A stretch of 14,036 nt of DNA, taken from assembly GCA_902784045.1 (NCBI GenBank), contig CACZTE010000094.1, positions 1 through 14,036 on the forward strand. Reading direction: 5' to 3'. Below, in pieces: positions 7,074 to 13,755 of the stretch. The notes below the pieces were generated by a model. That model was not told the DNA's origin, did not search any database, and saw only the letters and a program-made list of their open reading frames with translations. Source of the DNA: an uncultured Eubacterium sp. (lineage in GTDB: Bacteria; Bacillota; Clostridia; Eubacteriales; Eubacteriaceae). Position 1 is the first letter of the stretch. Every line of letters begins with the position of its first letter. The translations under genes and the position numbers were made by a program.

Positions 7074-8939
7074 TTATTTAAAAATCAAGTCCGGTTCAGC
7101 AATGTAGGCTTCAACAGACTTCACAAATGCCTTTCCGAATGGAATCCAATCTGGCAAAACCGTTAAAGAAAGCGTGACAACTGTTTTCTTCGTCAGACCG
7201 TAAGCCTTATCTTTTGGCCCGCCGGTGGTGAGAACCGGACAGCCAGATTCGGTAATGGGAAACGCAAGGGCATCAATCTCAAAAGGTGATAAGTTGAAAA
7301 AAGCAAGATCTCCTCCTAAATACGTGCTTTTATCATAGCGATTACACTTAACCCCTTCAATAAAATCAATACGGCTCTTCACAACTTTGCCGAGGTCAAT
7401 CCCATCAACGTTTTTGATTACCGGGGTTACAATATAGTCGTTGTTTTTAAGAAGGAGCGCAATATTCACATCTTCTTTTTTTGAAGATACATCGCAAAAC
7501 GCTTTAGAAATGGCGGCGATCCACAAATCTGTCGACGCACAACGAAGACCTGTCTCCGCTTCAAAAGGTTTGCTCATATTTTTTCGAAATCTCTTCAAAA
7601 ATGTGATGTCAATATCTTTCGTAAGAACAGCTACTTCCGTGTCTTCGGTAAAGGCATGATAACGGTAGCCTTTGGATACAGACAGTTCTGATTTGAAATC
7701 ATCGACAAGATAATCGTTAAGTAGTATCTGTTCATCAATGTCTTTTATTTCATTTTTGTTTAAAGCCTTTGACGAATCCAAGCTATATGAGGGCATACTG
7801 TCTCTATTTGAAATGTCGTCTTCCATTGGATTTTGATGTTTTTGCGCAATTACATCAGACTCGGAATCAGCATCAATGACCTGATTTGTATCGGAAATTG
7901 AAATACTATCTATTGAATCATCGTCGGATTGATCGTCTGTTACTTGACCAGTGAGATCTGATTTTAAAATGCGGCCGTGTGCGCCGGATCCGCTGACACC
8001 GTTATTCAATACAATCTGATTCTTTTTAGCGATATTTTGAGCCAAGTGGCTTATTTTTACGTGTTTTTCTTTAGGTTCTGTATTGTCGGGCGTTTCAGAA
8101 ATGGGCACGTCATCAGGCGCAAGAAGATTTTCTTTTTCTTCGGGATCGGTTTGTTCACCTTTTTCCGACTCTAACACAGACGGCAACGCGTTGACGACAA
8201 CGCTGTCATCATCAATGGTCAACGGTGTCGGTATTTCATCGGGTTCCGCGTTATTATATGACGCCATGTGCTCCGAAAAATCAGCGTCTCGTTTTTCTTT
8301 TTGCTGTTTTTCGAATATTCGTCTTTGTTCGACAAATCGAGCAATATCTCGCTTGGTAATGCAGCCGCGTACGCCGCAATTGACCAAATCAATCAAACTG
8401 ATGCCGTTAGCTTTTGCAAAAACTCTGGCTGAAGGCATCGCACGAATGACTGTATGAGAAGAAAAACTTTCAGTAGGAACACCGTCTTTTATCTCTCTTA
8501 ACGCAAAGCGTTCCTGGGTTTCTCTTACATAATAAGATTGAACATCCGCTAACGCCCGAGTCAGATCAAAAGGTCCGATATAATCCATGAGTTCATCTAT
8601 CGAAACATCCTCAAAGTCGGTTTCGTCATAGGGCTCTGTCGAAACAGACTTTTCCCCAAAAACATCAGCCGGCGTAGCGGATTGAGGATCATCTTCGGCG
8701 TTCGTGGAAAAGTCACCGATTTGTCCCAGAACATTACCGCCGGTTACAGCATCACCTTCAAAACGGATAATTGATTTCAAAACGCCGGAGGCTGTCGATG
8801 GGATTTTTTCGGAACCGATTGCCGATGTGATTTCAAACAATATCTCTCCTTTTCGGATGGGATCCCCAAGAGATTTGAACCATTTGGTAATGGTCCCTTG
8901 ATATCCCGAACTTTTTGGAATTGTAATTTCAGATGCCAT
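7074..8939 (-). CDS. E2-like protein of a 2-oxo-acid dehydrogenase complex, without lipoyl lysine or acyltransferase histidine
   Basis: 621 residues, laid out as in E2. Residues 1-76 are a lipoyl-type domain (GDPIRKGEILFEI, then SGVLKSI and EGDAV), but the lysine that carries lipoate in TDKA is Ile41 in TSAIG. Residues 167-203 and 293-331 look like two peripheral-subunit-binding domains, the second clearly (SGSGAHGRILKSDL). They are joined by long acidic linkers, the one at 333-405 being Asp/Ser-rich. The catalytic-type core runs from about 420 to 621 and keeps late landmarks (VTPVIKN, NLSPFEID, VTLSLT, AEPDLIF), but the DHRxxDG active-site motif is absent: the region reads LTVLPDWIPFG and no His occurs after residue 575. 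Acyl transfer through lipoate looks impossible. A GAGG site precedes the ATG; it starts 11 bases after E1-beta stops and is followed 14 bases later by the E3-like gene. Confidence 0.88.
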   Translation of the reverse strand: MASEITIPKSSGYQGTITKWFKSLGDPIRKGEILFEITSAIGSEKIPSTASGVLKSIIRFEGDAVTGGNVLGQIGDFSTNAEDDPQSATPADVFGEKSVSTEPYDETDFEDVSIDELMDYIGPFDLTRALADVQSYYVRETQERFALREIKDGVPTESFSSHTVIRAMPSARVFAKANGISLIDLVNCGVRGCITKRDIARFVEQRRIFEKQQKEKRDADFSEHMASYNNAEPDEIPTPLTIDDDSVVVNALPSVLESEKGEQTDPEEKENLLAPDDVPISETPDNTEPKEKHVKISHLAQNIAKKNQIVLNNGVSGSGAHGRILKSDLTGQVTDDQSDDDSIDSISISDTNQVIDADSESDVIAQKHQNPMEDDISNRDSMPSYSLDSSKALNKNEIKDIDEQILLNDYLVDDFKSELSVSKGYRYHAFTEDTEVAVLTKDIDITFLKRFRKNMSKPFEAETGLRCASTDLWIAAISKAFCDVSSKKEDVNIALLLKNNDYIVTPVIKNVDGIDLGKVVKSRIDFIEGVKCNRYDKSTYLGGDLAFFNLSPFEIDALAFPITESGCPVLTTGGPKDKAYGLTKKTVVTLSLTVLPDWIPFGKAFVKSVEAYIAEPDLIFK

Positions 8940-8950
8940 GTTTGCCTCAC

Positions 8951-9940
8951 TTATAAGATTTCAAGCACATCATAGACAGCTTGTTTAATATCTTCCCGCT
9001 GTGGAATGACCACCTCTTGAAGCGCGGCGCTCTTAGGCATGGGTACATCCAAACCGCAAACGCGAAGAATCGGCGCTTCTAAATATTCAAGAGTGTTGCT
9101 TTCCATGATTCGGGAAGCGATTTCCGCACCAATTCCGCCGGTCCTTTTATCATGATGAACAATAAGCAAATGTCCCGTTTCTTTGAGTGACTCGATAATC
9201 GGCTGCATATCAAGAGGAGAAAGCGTTAAAGGATTAATGACAGCGATGTCGATATTTTCATTGCTGAATTCGTCTGCCACTTCCATACAGTCGGGCAAAG
9301 CCGCGCCCCAGCAAACCAACGTCAAATCCTTCCCGTCACGTTCAACAAATCCTTTGCCCAATTGGAGCACATAGTCTTCTGATTCGGGAACAGGGCCTTT
9401 CATATTCATCAATTCCATGTTTTCGAAAAGGACAACTGGCCCATCATCCAAAACAGCGGCTTTTAAAAGACCTTTTGCCTGAGCGGGATTTGCCGGCGCC
9501 AATACTTTTATGCCGGGAACGGAAGCGAAGAAAGACTCGGCGTTATTGGCATAGGCCGACATATTGCCGTCAAGACCGACCGGTACCAAAATCACCATGG
9601 GTAGTTTCATCTGTCCTCCCGACAAATAGGACGCAGACGCAACCGTCGTCGCAAGTTTTCCAAAAGCAGCCATGGCCTGATCGGTATCGGGAAACTCAAT
9701 AATCGGTTTTTTTCCGGAGGATGCCATACCGAAGGCCAAATTCAGAAGGCCTTCAGCCGATAAAGACACATCAAAAATACGGTCATCGCCAAATTTTTCT
9801 TTAATTCCCAAAGTCACACCACCGGCGCCGCCATCATTGGCAACATGTTCCCCCAGAAAAAGAACGGATTCATCACGTTCCATCTCCTCGGAAACAGCCT
9901 GGTGCAAAGCTTCTTTATATGTCAACTCATTTGTTTTCAT
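8951..9940 (-). CDS. E1-beta-like subunit of a thiamine-diphosphate 2-oxo-acid dehydrogenase, altered active site
   Basis: 329 residues, full length for E1-beta (acetoin or pyruvate dehydrogenase type), with the pyrimidine-binding domain first and the transketolase C-terminal domain from about 200. Well-kept landmarks are TYKEALHQAVSEEMERD, VTLGIKEKFGDDRIFD, YLSGGQ, VPGIKVLAP, AKGLLKAA and GGIGAEIA. Two key motifs are changed. The usual DTPISEAG reads DVSLSAEG (57-64), so the Glu that activates the cofactor is Ala62 with a Glu one position later. The usual QHSQS reads AYANN (129-133), replacing the active-site His with Tyr130. DQ of the following helix reads GK (94-95). The ATG at 9940 is chosen because AGGGGGAG overlaps the E1-alpha stop just upstream; the longer reading from 9973 overlaps E1-alpha. 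Confidence 0.88.
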   Translation of the reverse strand: MKTNELTYKEALHQAVSEEMERDESVLFLGEHVANDGGAGGVTLGIKEKFGDDRIFDVSLSAEGLLNLAFGMASSGKKPIIEFPDTDQAMAAFGKLATTVASASYLSGGQMKLPMVILVPVGLDGNMSAYANNAESFFASVPGIKVLAPANPAQAKGLLKAAVLDDGPVVLFENMELMNMKGPVPESEDYVLQLGKGFVERDGKDLTLVCWGAALPDCMEVADEFSNENIDIAVINPLTLSPLDMQPIIESLKETGHLLIVHHDKRTGGIGAEIASRIMESNTLEYLEAPILRVCGLDVPMPKSAALQEVVIPQREDIKQAVYDVLEIL

Positions 9941-9947
9941 CGGTATT

Positions 9948-9955
9948 CTCCCCCT
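9948..9955 (-). promoter_or_regulatory. Ribosome binding site of the E1-beta-like gene, overlapping the E1-alpha stop
   Basis: AGGGGGAG on the - strand, 7 bases before the ATG at 9940. Its first two bases are the last two of the E1-alpha TAG, so the two subunits are probably translated in a coupled way, as expected for partners of one heterotetramer. Confidence 0.6.
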
Positions 9956-10907
9956 AAGCAAATAAATGTTCAATTACAGAATCCATCACCGGTTCAGGTG
10001 CCTGCTCAGCATAACTCAAAGCATCCTCGATACTGCTTTCCGCGTTTTCAGCAAGCTTATCCAATATGCTTAAGGGCAAAATCCGTTCCTCGATTAATTG
10101 TTCTTTCAAAATATTAATGGGATCGTACCCAGCCCATTCGGCAACTTCGTTTTGACTACGGTATAATTGCAAATCGTGTCCATCATGTCCGCACGTGCGA
10201 TAAGTAAATGATTCAATGAGAACGGGGCCTTCACCGTTTCGCACCAGATTCGCGGCATTTTTTACCATCTCATAAACTTCTAAAGCATCATTACCGTCAA
10301 TAGTCATTCCGGGAATACCATAAGCCAAAGCACGATCGGATAATTTTTGCGGTTTCATCGTTTTGGAAACGGGAGTAGATCCGGAATAACCGTTGTTTTC
10401 AATCATGAATATAATCGGCAATTGTAAGACAGAAGCATAATTTATAGCTTCATGAAAATCACCGTCATTAGATGTACCATCACCGCCAAAGCAAAGTACA
10501 ATATTTCCCGTTTCATTCATTTTTTGGGCAAGGGCAACGCCGCATGCCGTGGTATATGCAGTATCAGGTTGATTGAAGGCACCCAAATTAACGCCATCAC
10601 TGGAAAACTCAGACCCGCCTTTGCCGCTGTTATAACCGCCTGCTTTACCCAGTAAATCAGCCATCATCTTGTGCACCTCCATGCCAGAACCAATCGCCTG
10701 AGCATGATGTCTGTGCGTCATGATGATTTTATCGCCTTCATCCATCGCCATACACGCCGAAATGGCAGAGGCTTCTTGTCCAACGGAAAGATGAATATTT
10801 TCCGCTATCCGTTTTTGATTATAAAGCGCGTTCACTTTCACATCGAAAAAACGAGATTGATTCATGCGATAAAACATTTTAGCCAATACTTCTTTTTTTA
10901 ATTCCAT
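9954..10907 (-). CDS. E1-alpha-like subunit of a thiamine-diphosphate 2-oxo-acid dehydrogenase
   Basis: 317 residues, typical E1-alpha length (acetoin/pyruvate dehydrogenase type), first gene of the operon. The Mg-thiamine-diphosphate motif is intact: GGDGTSNDGDFHEA (141-154, Asp143) through ENNGYS (170-175, Asn171/Asn172). HLSVGQEA (39-46), YGIPGMTIDGND, GEGPVLIESFTYR and the loop histidine in CGHDGHD (His241) also match the family. Departures: YRxHG reads HRHHA (65-69), GGSMH reads GGSEF (97-101), the glycine-rich segment that holds the cofactor's aminopyrimidine (GIVGGGIP-like) reads NQPDTAYT (112-119), and the GHS of the loop is GHD. GGAGGA lies 7 bases before the ATG. Thiamine diphosphate binding is plausible, but the reaction may not be that of a normal 2-oxo-acid decarboxylase. 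Confidence 0.9.
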   Translation of the reverse strand: MELKKEVLAKMFYRMNQSRFFDVKVNALYNQKRIAENIHLSVGQEASAISACMAMDEGDKIIMTHRHHAQAIGSGMEVHKMMADLLGKAGGYNSGKGGSEFSSDGVNLGAFNQPDTAYTTACGVALAQKMNETGNIVLCFGGDGTSNDGDFHEAINYASVLQLPIIFMIENNGYSGSTPVSKTMKPQKLSDRALAYGIPGMTIDGNDALEVYEMVKNAANLVRNGEGPVLIESFTYRTCGHDGHDLQLYRSQNEVAEWAGYDPINILKEQLIEERILPLSILDKLAENAESSIEDALSYAEQAPEPVMDSVIEHLFA

Positions 10908-10979
10908 TGCACGTCCTCCGCTAATTAAATATACTCATTCATCTTTTTCATCTGTTTAAATCTATAATATCAATATCTT

Positions 10980-11007
10980 ATTATAACGTTTTTTTTGCGG
11001 ATTGCAA
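10980..11007 (-). promoter_or_regulatory. Sigma-A-like promoter of the E1-E2-E3-guaA operon
   Basis: On the - strand TTGCAA (11007-11002) and, 16 bases on, a perfect TATAAT (10985-10980). An A tract of eight lies in the spacer. The predicted start near 10973 gives a leader of about 65 bases before the E1-alpha ATG at 10907. The -35 box directly follows the hairpin at the end of ispD. I see no obvious operator repeat. Confidence 0.6.
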
Positions 11008-11010
11008 ACA

Positions 11011-11030
11011 CCCGATAAAGTGCTATCGGG
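11011..11030 (-). terminator. Hairpin at the ispD stop, probable (bidirectional) terminator
   Basis: A perfect 7-base stem, CCCGATA at 11011-11017 with TATCGGG at 11024-11030, and a 6-base loop. Read on + it is followed by six T; read on -, the direction of ispD, the tail is only TGTTTGC, so termination there may be partial. The ispD TAG (11025-11023) lies at the stem-loop junction. Confidence 0.5.
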
Positions 11031-11742
11031 TTTTTTGCCGTTTTAGTCCGATAATGGCCGACGCTGTCATCAAATCCTCCGATGTTGTAATCTTTAAATT
11101 ACTGTAATGTCCGGTAACGATTTTGACCGAATGTCCAATACGCTCAACAAGCGTTGCGTCATCCGTAGCCGGCGCATCCTCCTCAATCGCAGTACGGTAT
11201 GCTTTTAGAATCAGATCATAATCAAAAGTCTGCGGCGTCTGCACCTCATAAAGAAAACGTCTGTCAGGCGTATAAGATACCTTTCCGTGCTGATCAACGA
11301 CTTTAATCGTATTTTTTGCCGGCACGCCAACGATAGTCGCATGATGTGTCTTTGTTTCTTCAATACATTTTAAAATCGTCTTTTTGTCGATTAATGGTCT
11401 TGCCCCGTCATGAAACATCACGATTTGGCATTTTGGATTAACAGCCAGCAGTCCCCGATACGCAGATTCTTGTCGTATTTTTCCTCCGGGGACCGCCCTG
11501 ACTTTGCTAAATCGGTATTTTTTCAAAATATGCTTCTCAAACAGTGCATAATCGTCAGTGCTAATCACAGCAATAATTTCATCCACCGCTGATATCTTCT
11601 CAAAAGCAATTAAGGTATGAGCCAAAATCGGCTTCCCTTTTAACGTCAAAAATTGCTTATTAATGCCGGCTTTCATACGCGTGCCTTTTCCCGCGGCAAG
11701 TATTATCGCACTGACATAAGGTTCTTGATTATGAATTTCCAA
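11023..11742 (-). CDS. ispD: 2-C-methyl-D-erythritol 4-phosphate cytidylyltransferase
   Basis: A 239-residue enzyme that joins CTP and methylerythritol phosphate to give CDP-methylerythritol, the third step of the MEP isoprenoid pathway, in the cytoplasm. Family motifs are all present: the nucleotide loop LAAGKGTRM at 15-23 with K29 in NKQFL, HDGARP at 111-116, VPAKNTIKVV at 140-149, VQTPQTF at 167-173, ATDDATL at 192-198 and NLKITTSEDL at 215-224 (K217). Length is normal. The start is a TTG at 11742 with AGGTGA upstream; no ATG in a sensible position precedes the nucleotide loop. It follows tsaE by 44 bases and is probably co-transcribed. Its 3' end forms a hairpin, after which the promoter of the E1-alpha operon begins. 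Confidence 0.95.
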   Translation of the reverse strand: MEIHNQEPYVSAIILAAGKGTRMKAGINKQFLTLKGKPILAHTLIAFEKISAVDEIIAVISTDDYALFEKHILKKYRFSKVRAVPGGKIRQESAYRGLLAVNPKCQIVMFHDGARPLIDKKTILKCIEETKTHHATIVGVPAKNTIKVVDQHGKVSYTPDRRFLYEVQTPQTFDYDLILKAYRTAIEEDAPATDDATLVERIGHSVKIVTGHYSNLKITTSEDLMTASAIIGLKRQKTR

Positions 11743-11786
11743 ATACTTTCACCTACCTGATGAAACAAATCTGTATCGCGGCAAAT

Positions 11787-12278
11787 CTACACCGACGAAA
11801 GACTTTGCTTCTTTTCAAATGCTTTCATTTGATCGATAAAATCTTTGTCTGTCGACGTAAGGCTGATCAAACGTTTTTCATGATCTGCAGTGCGCATGAT
11901 ATCAATGATGATCTGCGGTTTATATCCCTCGTTGTTTAAAATTTCCGGCCATTCGACCAAAACCGGATAGTGACCCGTCGAAATCTCGTCAAAACCAATT
12001 TCATACAGTTCATCGATATCCGACAAGCGATAAAGATCCATATGAAAAATACTTCTGTTGTCTAGATCATACCGGTTGATTAGCGCAAAGGTCGGGCTGG
12101 TTACCCTACCGGAATAGCCGTATCCAAAAACGATGCCTTTGGAAATCGCAGTTTTTCCGGCGCCGATATCTCCGGTCAAAAAAATGAGTCCTTCACGCCC
12201 GGAAAGCCATTTCCCGATGACTTGGCCAAGCTTAAATGTCACTTCCGGAGAAGTACTTTGAATAGTAATAGTCGTCAT
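11787..12278 (-). CDS. tsaE: tRNA threonylcarbamoyladenosine biosynthesis ATPase TsaE
   Basis: 163 residues (typical 150-160). TsaE is the ATPase that works with TsaB and TsaD to make the t6A modification at position 37 of ANN-decoding tRNAs. The P-loop GDIGAGKT is at 36-43. The family signatures SPTF at 61-64, HMDLYRL at 79-85 and VEWPE at 108-112 are all present. The start is uncertain: the ATG at 12278 places the usual beginning (TTITIQSTSPEVT) at the N-terminus but has no clear ribosome binding site. The frame is open up to a TTG at 12332 with ATGs at 12320 and 12311, none better supported. It lies between alaA and ispD on the same strand; tsaB and tsaD are not in this window. Confidence 0.92.
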   Translation of the reverse strand: MTTITIQSTSPEVTFKLGQVIGKWLSGREGLIFLTGDIGAGKTAISKGIVFGYGYSGRVTSPTFALINRYDLDNRSIFHMDLYRLSDIDELYEIGFDEISTGHYPVLVEWPEILNNEGYKPQIIIDIMRTADHEKRLISLTSTDKDFIDQMKAFEKKQSLSSV

Positions 12279-12359
12279 GTTTTTATAAATAATGGACGAT
12301 AATCCAATCATAAAATCCATCGACAAATTCAATTAATACGAATTTTGTCATGCAGGAAC

Positions 12360-12388
12360 ATTGGTCATTAATTTCATTTAATGCCAAT
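12360..12388 (-). repeat. Imperfect inverted repeat at the alaA stop
   Basis: ATTGG-CATTAA pairs with TTAATG-CCAAT (11 pairs, one bulged A, 6-base loop), ending at the alaA stop codon. There is no T tract on either strand, so it is not a standard terminator. It may shape mRNA ends or slow transcription between alaA and tsaE. Confidence 0.35.
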
Positions 12389-13605
12389 TAACGTTGTCTG
12401 TAATGGGCCATAAAATGCTCCAAGCGGGAAATTGTCTGCTGAAGCTCAATGGGACTTGGCAAAAACACAATGCGGAAATGATCGGGTTTGTTCCAGTTGA
12501 ACCCGGTCCCTTGAACAATCAATATTCGTTCCTGTTTAAGAAGATCAAGGGCAAACCGTACATCATCGGTAATATTAAACTTTTCAGCGTCTATTTTAAC
12601 AAAAGCGTAGAGCGTTCCGTCAGGTTTTTCGCAGGAAAGCCCCGGAATGTTGTTGATGCCTTCATAGATGATATCTCTTTGTATGTGAAGTCTGCCACCG
12701 ACACCTACCAGATCGTCAATGCTCTGATACCCGCCTAAAGAGGTTTGAATCGCGTGTTGCACCGGCACATTTGCACAAAGGCGCATCGTTGAGAGAATAT
12801 CAATACCTTCAATATAATCCATGGCGTCAGACTTGGCACCGGAAATCATCATCCAGCCAACTCGAAAGCCGGGAACACGATGACTTTTAGATAAACCATT
12901 AAAAGTGATAACCAAGGTTTCATCTGTCAATCCCGCCATATGATAAAAAGGTTTGTGGTCGTAGATAACATGGTCATATATCTCATCGGAAAAAATAACA
13001 AGCTCATTTTCCACCGCGATATCAACAATTTCCTGGAGAATTTCTTTGGAATAAACGGATCCCGTTGGATTGTTGGGATTAATCACGACAATCCCTCTGG
13101 TGTTCTGTGTGATTTTGCTCTTGATGTCCTCAATGTCGGGAAACCAGTGATTTTCCTCATCACAAAGATAATGAACGGCTCTGCCTCCGGACAGTGTTAC
13201 AGATGCCGTCCACAATGGATAATCCGGCATTGGGATGAGTATTTCATCTCCATCGTTAATCAGGGCTTGAACGCTGATTTGAACCAGTTCGCTGGAACCA
13301 TTGCCGATATAAATATCGTCTTCCGTTACACCGTTAATCCCTCTGGTTTGATAGTATTGCATAATGGCTTTTCTCGCGGGAAATATGCCTTTGGAATCGC
13401 AATAAGCCTCGGAATTCTTGAGATTCGTCCGCACGTCACGGATTACCTCATCCGGCGCGTTTAAATTAAACGCCGGCGGATTTCCAGTATTGAGCATGAT
13501 AATATCCATGCCTTCCCTCTGCATTTGGTTGGCAAGCTCAACCACCGGTCCTCTGATATCATAACAGACATCATCAAGTTTATGAGATTTAATCAGTCTT
13601 TTCAC
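12388..13605 (-). CDS. alaA: Alanine-synthesising pyridoxal-phosphate aminotransferase (AlaA-like)
   Basis: A 405-residue class I/II aminotransferase closely resembling Escherichia coli AlaA, which makes alanine from pyruvate with glutamate as donor. The shared pattern is extensive: VCYDIRGPV at 13-21, AYCDSKGIFPARKAIMQYY from 67, DIYIGNGSSELV, PDYPLWTA, NPNNPTGSVYSKE at 176-188, SDEIYD at 206-211 and MRLCANVPVQHAIQT. The cofactor lysine is Lys240 in NGLSKSHR, Asp207 should contact the pyridine nitrogen, and Arg378 in DHFRIV binds the substrate carboxylate. The start is GTG at 13605, 6 bases after AGGAG. It faces the same way as tsaE and ispD. The assignment to alanine rather than another amino acid is by overall resemblance. 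Confidence 0.93.
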   Translation of the reverse strand: MKRLIKSHKLDDVCYDIRGPVVELANQMQREGMDIIMLNTGNPPAFNLNAPDEVIRDVRTNLKNSEAYCDSKGIFPARKAIMQYYQTRGINGVTEDDIYIGNGSSELVQISVQALINDGDEILIPMPDYPLWTASVTLSGGRAVHYLCDEENHWFPDIEDIKSKITQNTRGIVVINPNNPTGSVYSKEILQEIVDIAVENELVIFSDEIYDHVIYDHKPFYHMAGLTDETLVITFNGLSKSHRVPGFRVGWMMISGAKSDAMDYIEGIDILSTMRLCANVPVQHAIQTSLGGYQSIDDLVGVGGRLHIQRDIIYEGINNIPGLSCEKPDGTLYAFVKIDAEKFNITDDVRFALDLLKQERILIVQGTGFNWNKPDHFRIVFLPSPIELQQTISRLEHFMAHYRQR

Positions 13606-13640
13606 AATATACTCCTGTCATCACCTGCCTGTGCCAGATG

Positions 13641-13674
13641 AAATAATAACAAACATCATTTTCAAAAAACGATG
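13641..13674 (-). terminator. Possible weak terminator after the yerC-like gene
   Basis: On the - strand CATCGTTTT pairs with AAAATGATG (9 pairs, one G-T) around a 3-base loop at 13674-13654, followed by TTTGTTATTATTT. The stem is AT-rich, so it is weak. It lies about 80 bases after the yerC-like stop and just before the alaA ribosome binding site. Confidence 0.35.
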
Positions 13675-13755
13675 AATAATAACTCTTTAAAATCCTATTT
13701 TGCCGAAATTCCTAAAGTAAAACTAATAAGAATCTACAGACAACACCGCTAAGCT

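Noticed and set aside
7074..7250. A compensated frameshift hiding the E2 catalytic motif
   Set aside because: Recognisable family landmarks lie in the same frame just before and after the motif position, leaving no room for a double frameshift.
5629..10907. Straight annotation as functional pyruvate or acetoin dehydrogenase complex (pdhABCD/acoABCL)
   Set aside because: Family membership is clear, but lipoyl lysine, acyltransferase His, E3 disulfide and His-Glu dyad are absent, so standard names would mislead.
5629..10907. Operon as a string of pseudogenes
   Set aside because: No frameshift, stop or truncation in about 5 kb, all four genes full length with ribosome binding sites and tight spacing. 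Recent loss of selection cannot be fully excluded without comparison to relatives.
12940..13464. 174-codon + strand open frame inside alaA
   Set aside because: Antisense shadow of a strongly supported aminotransferase gene; no ribosome binding site or protein-like motifs.
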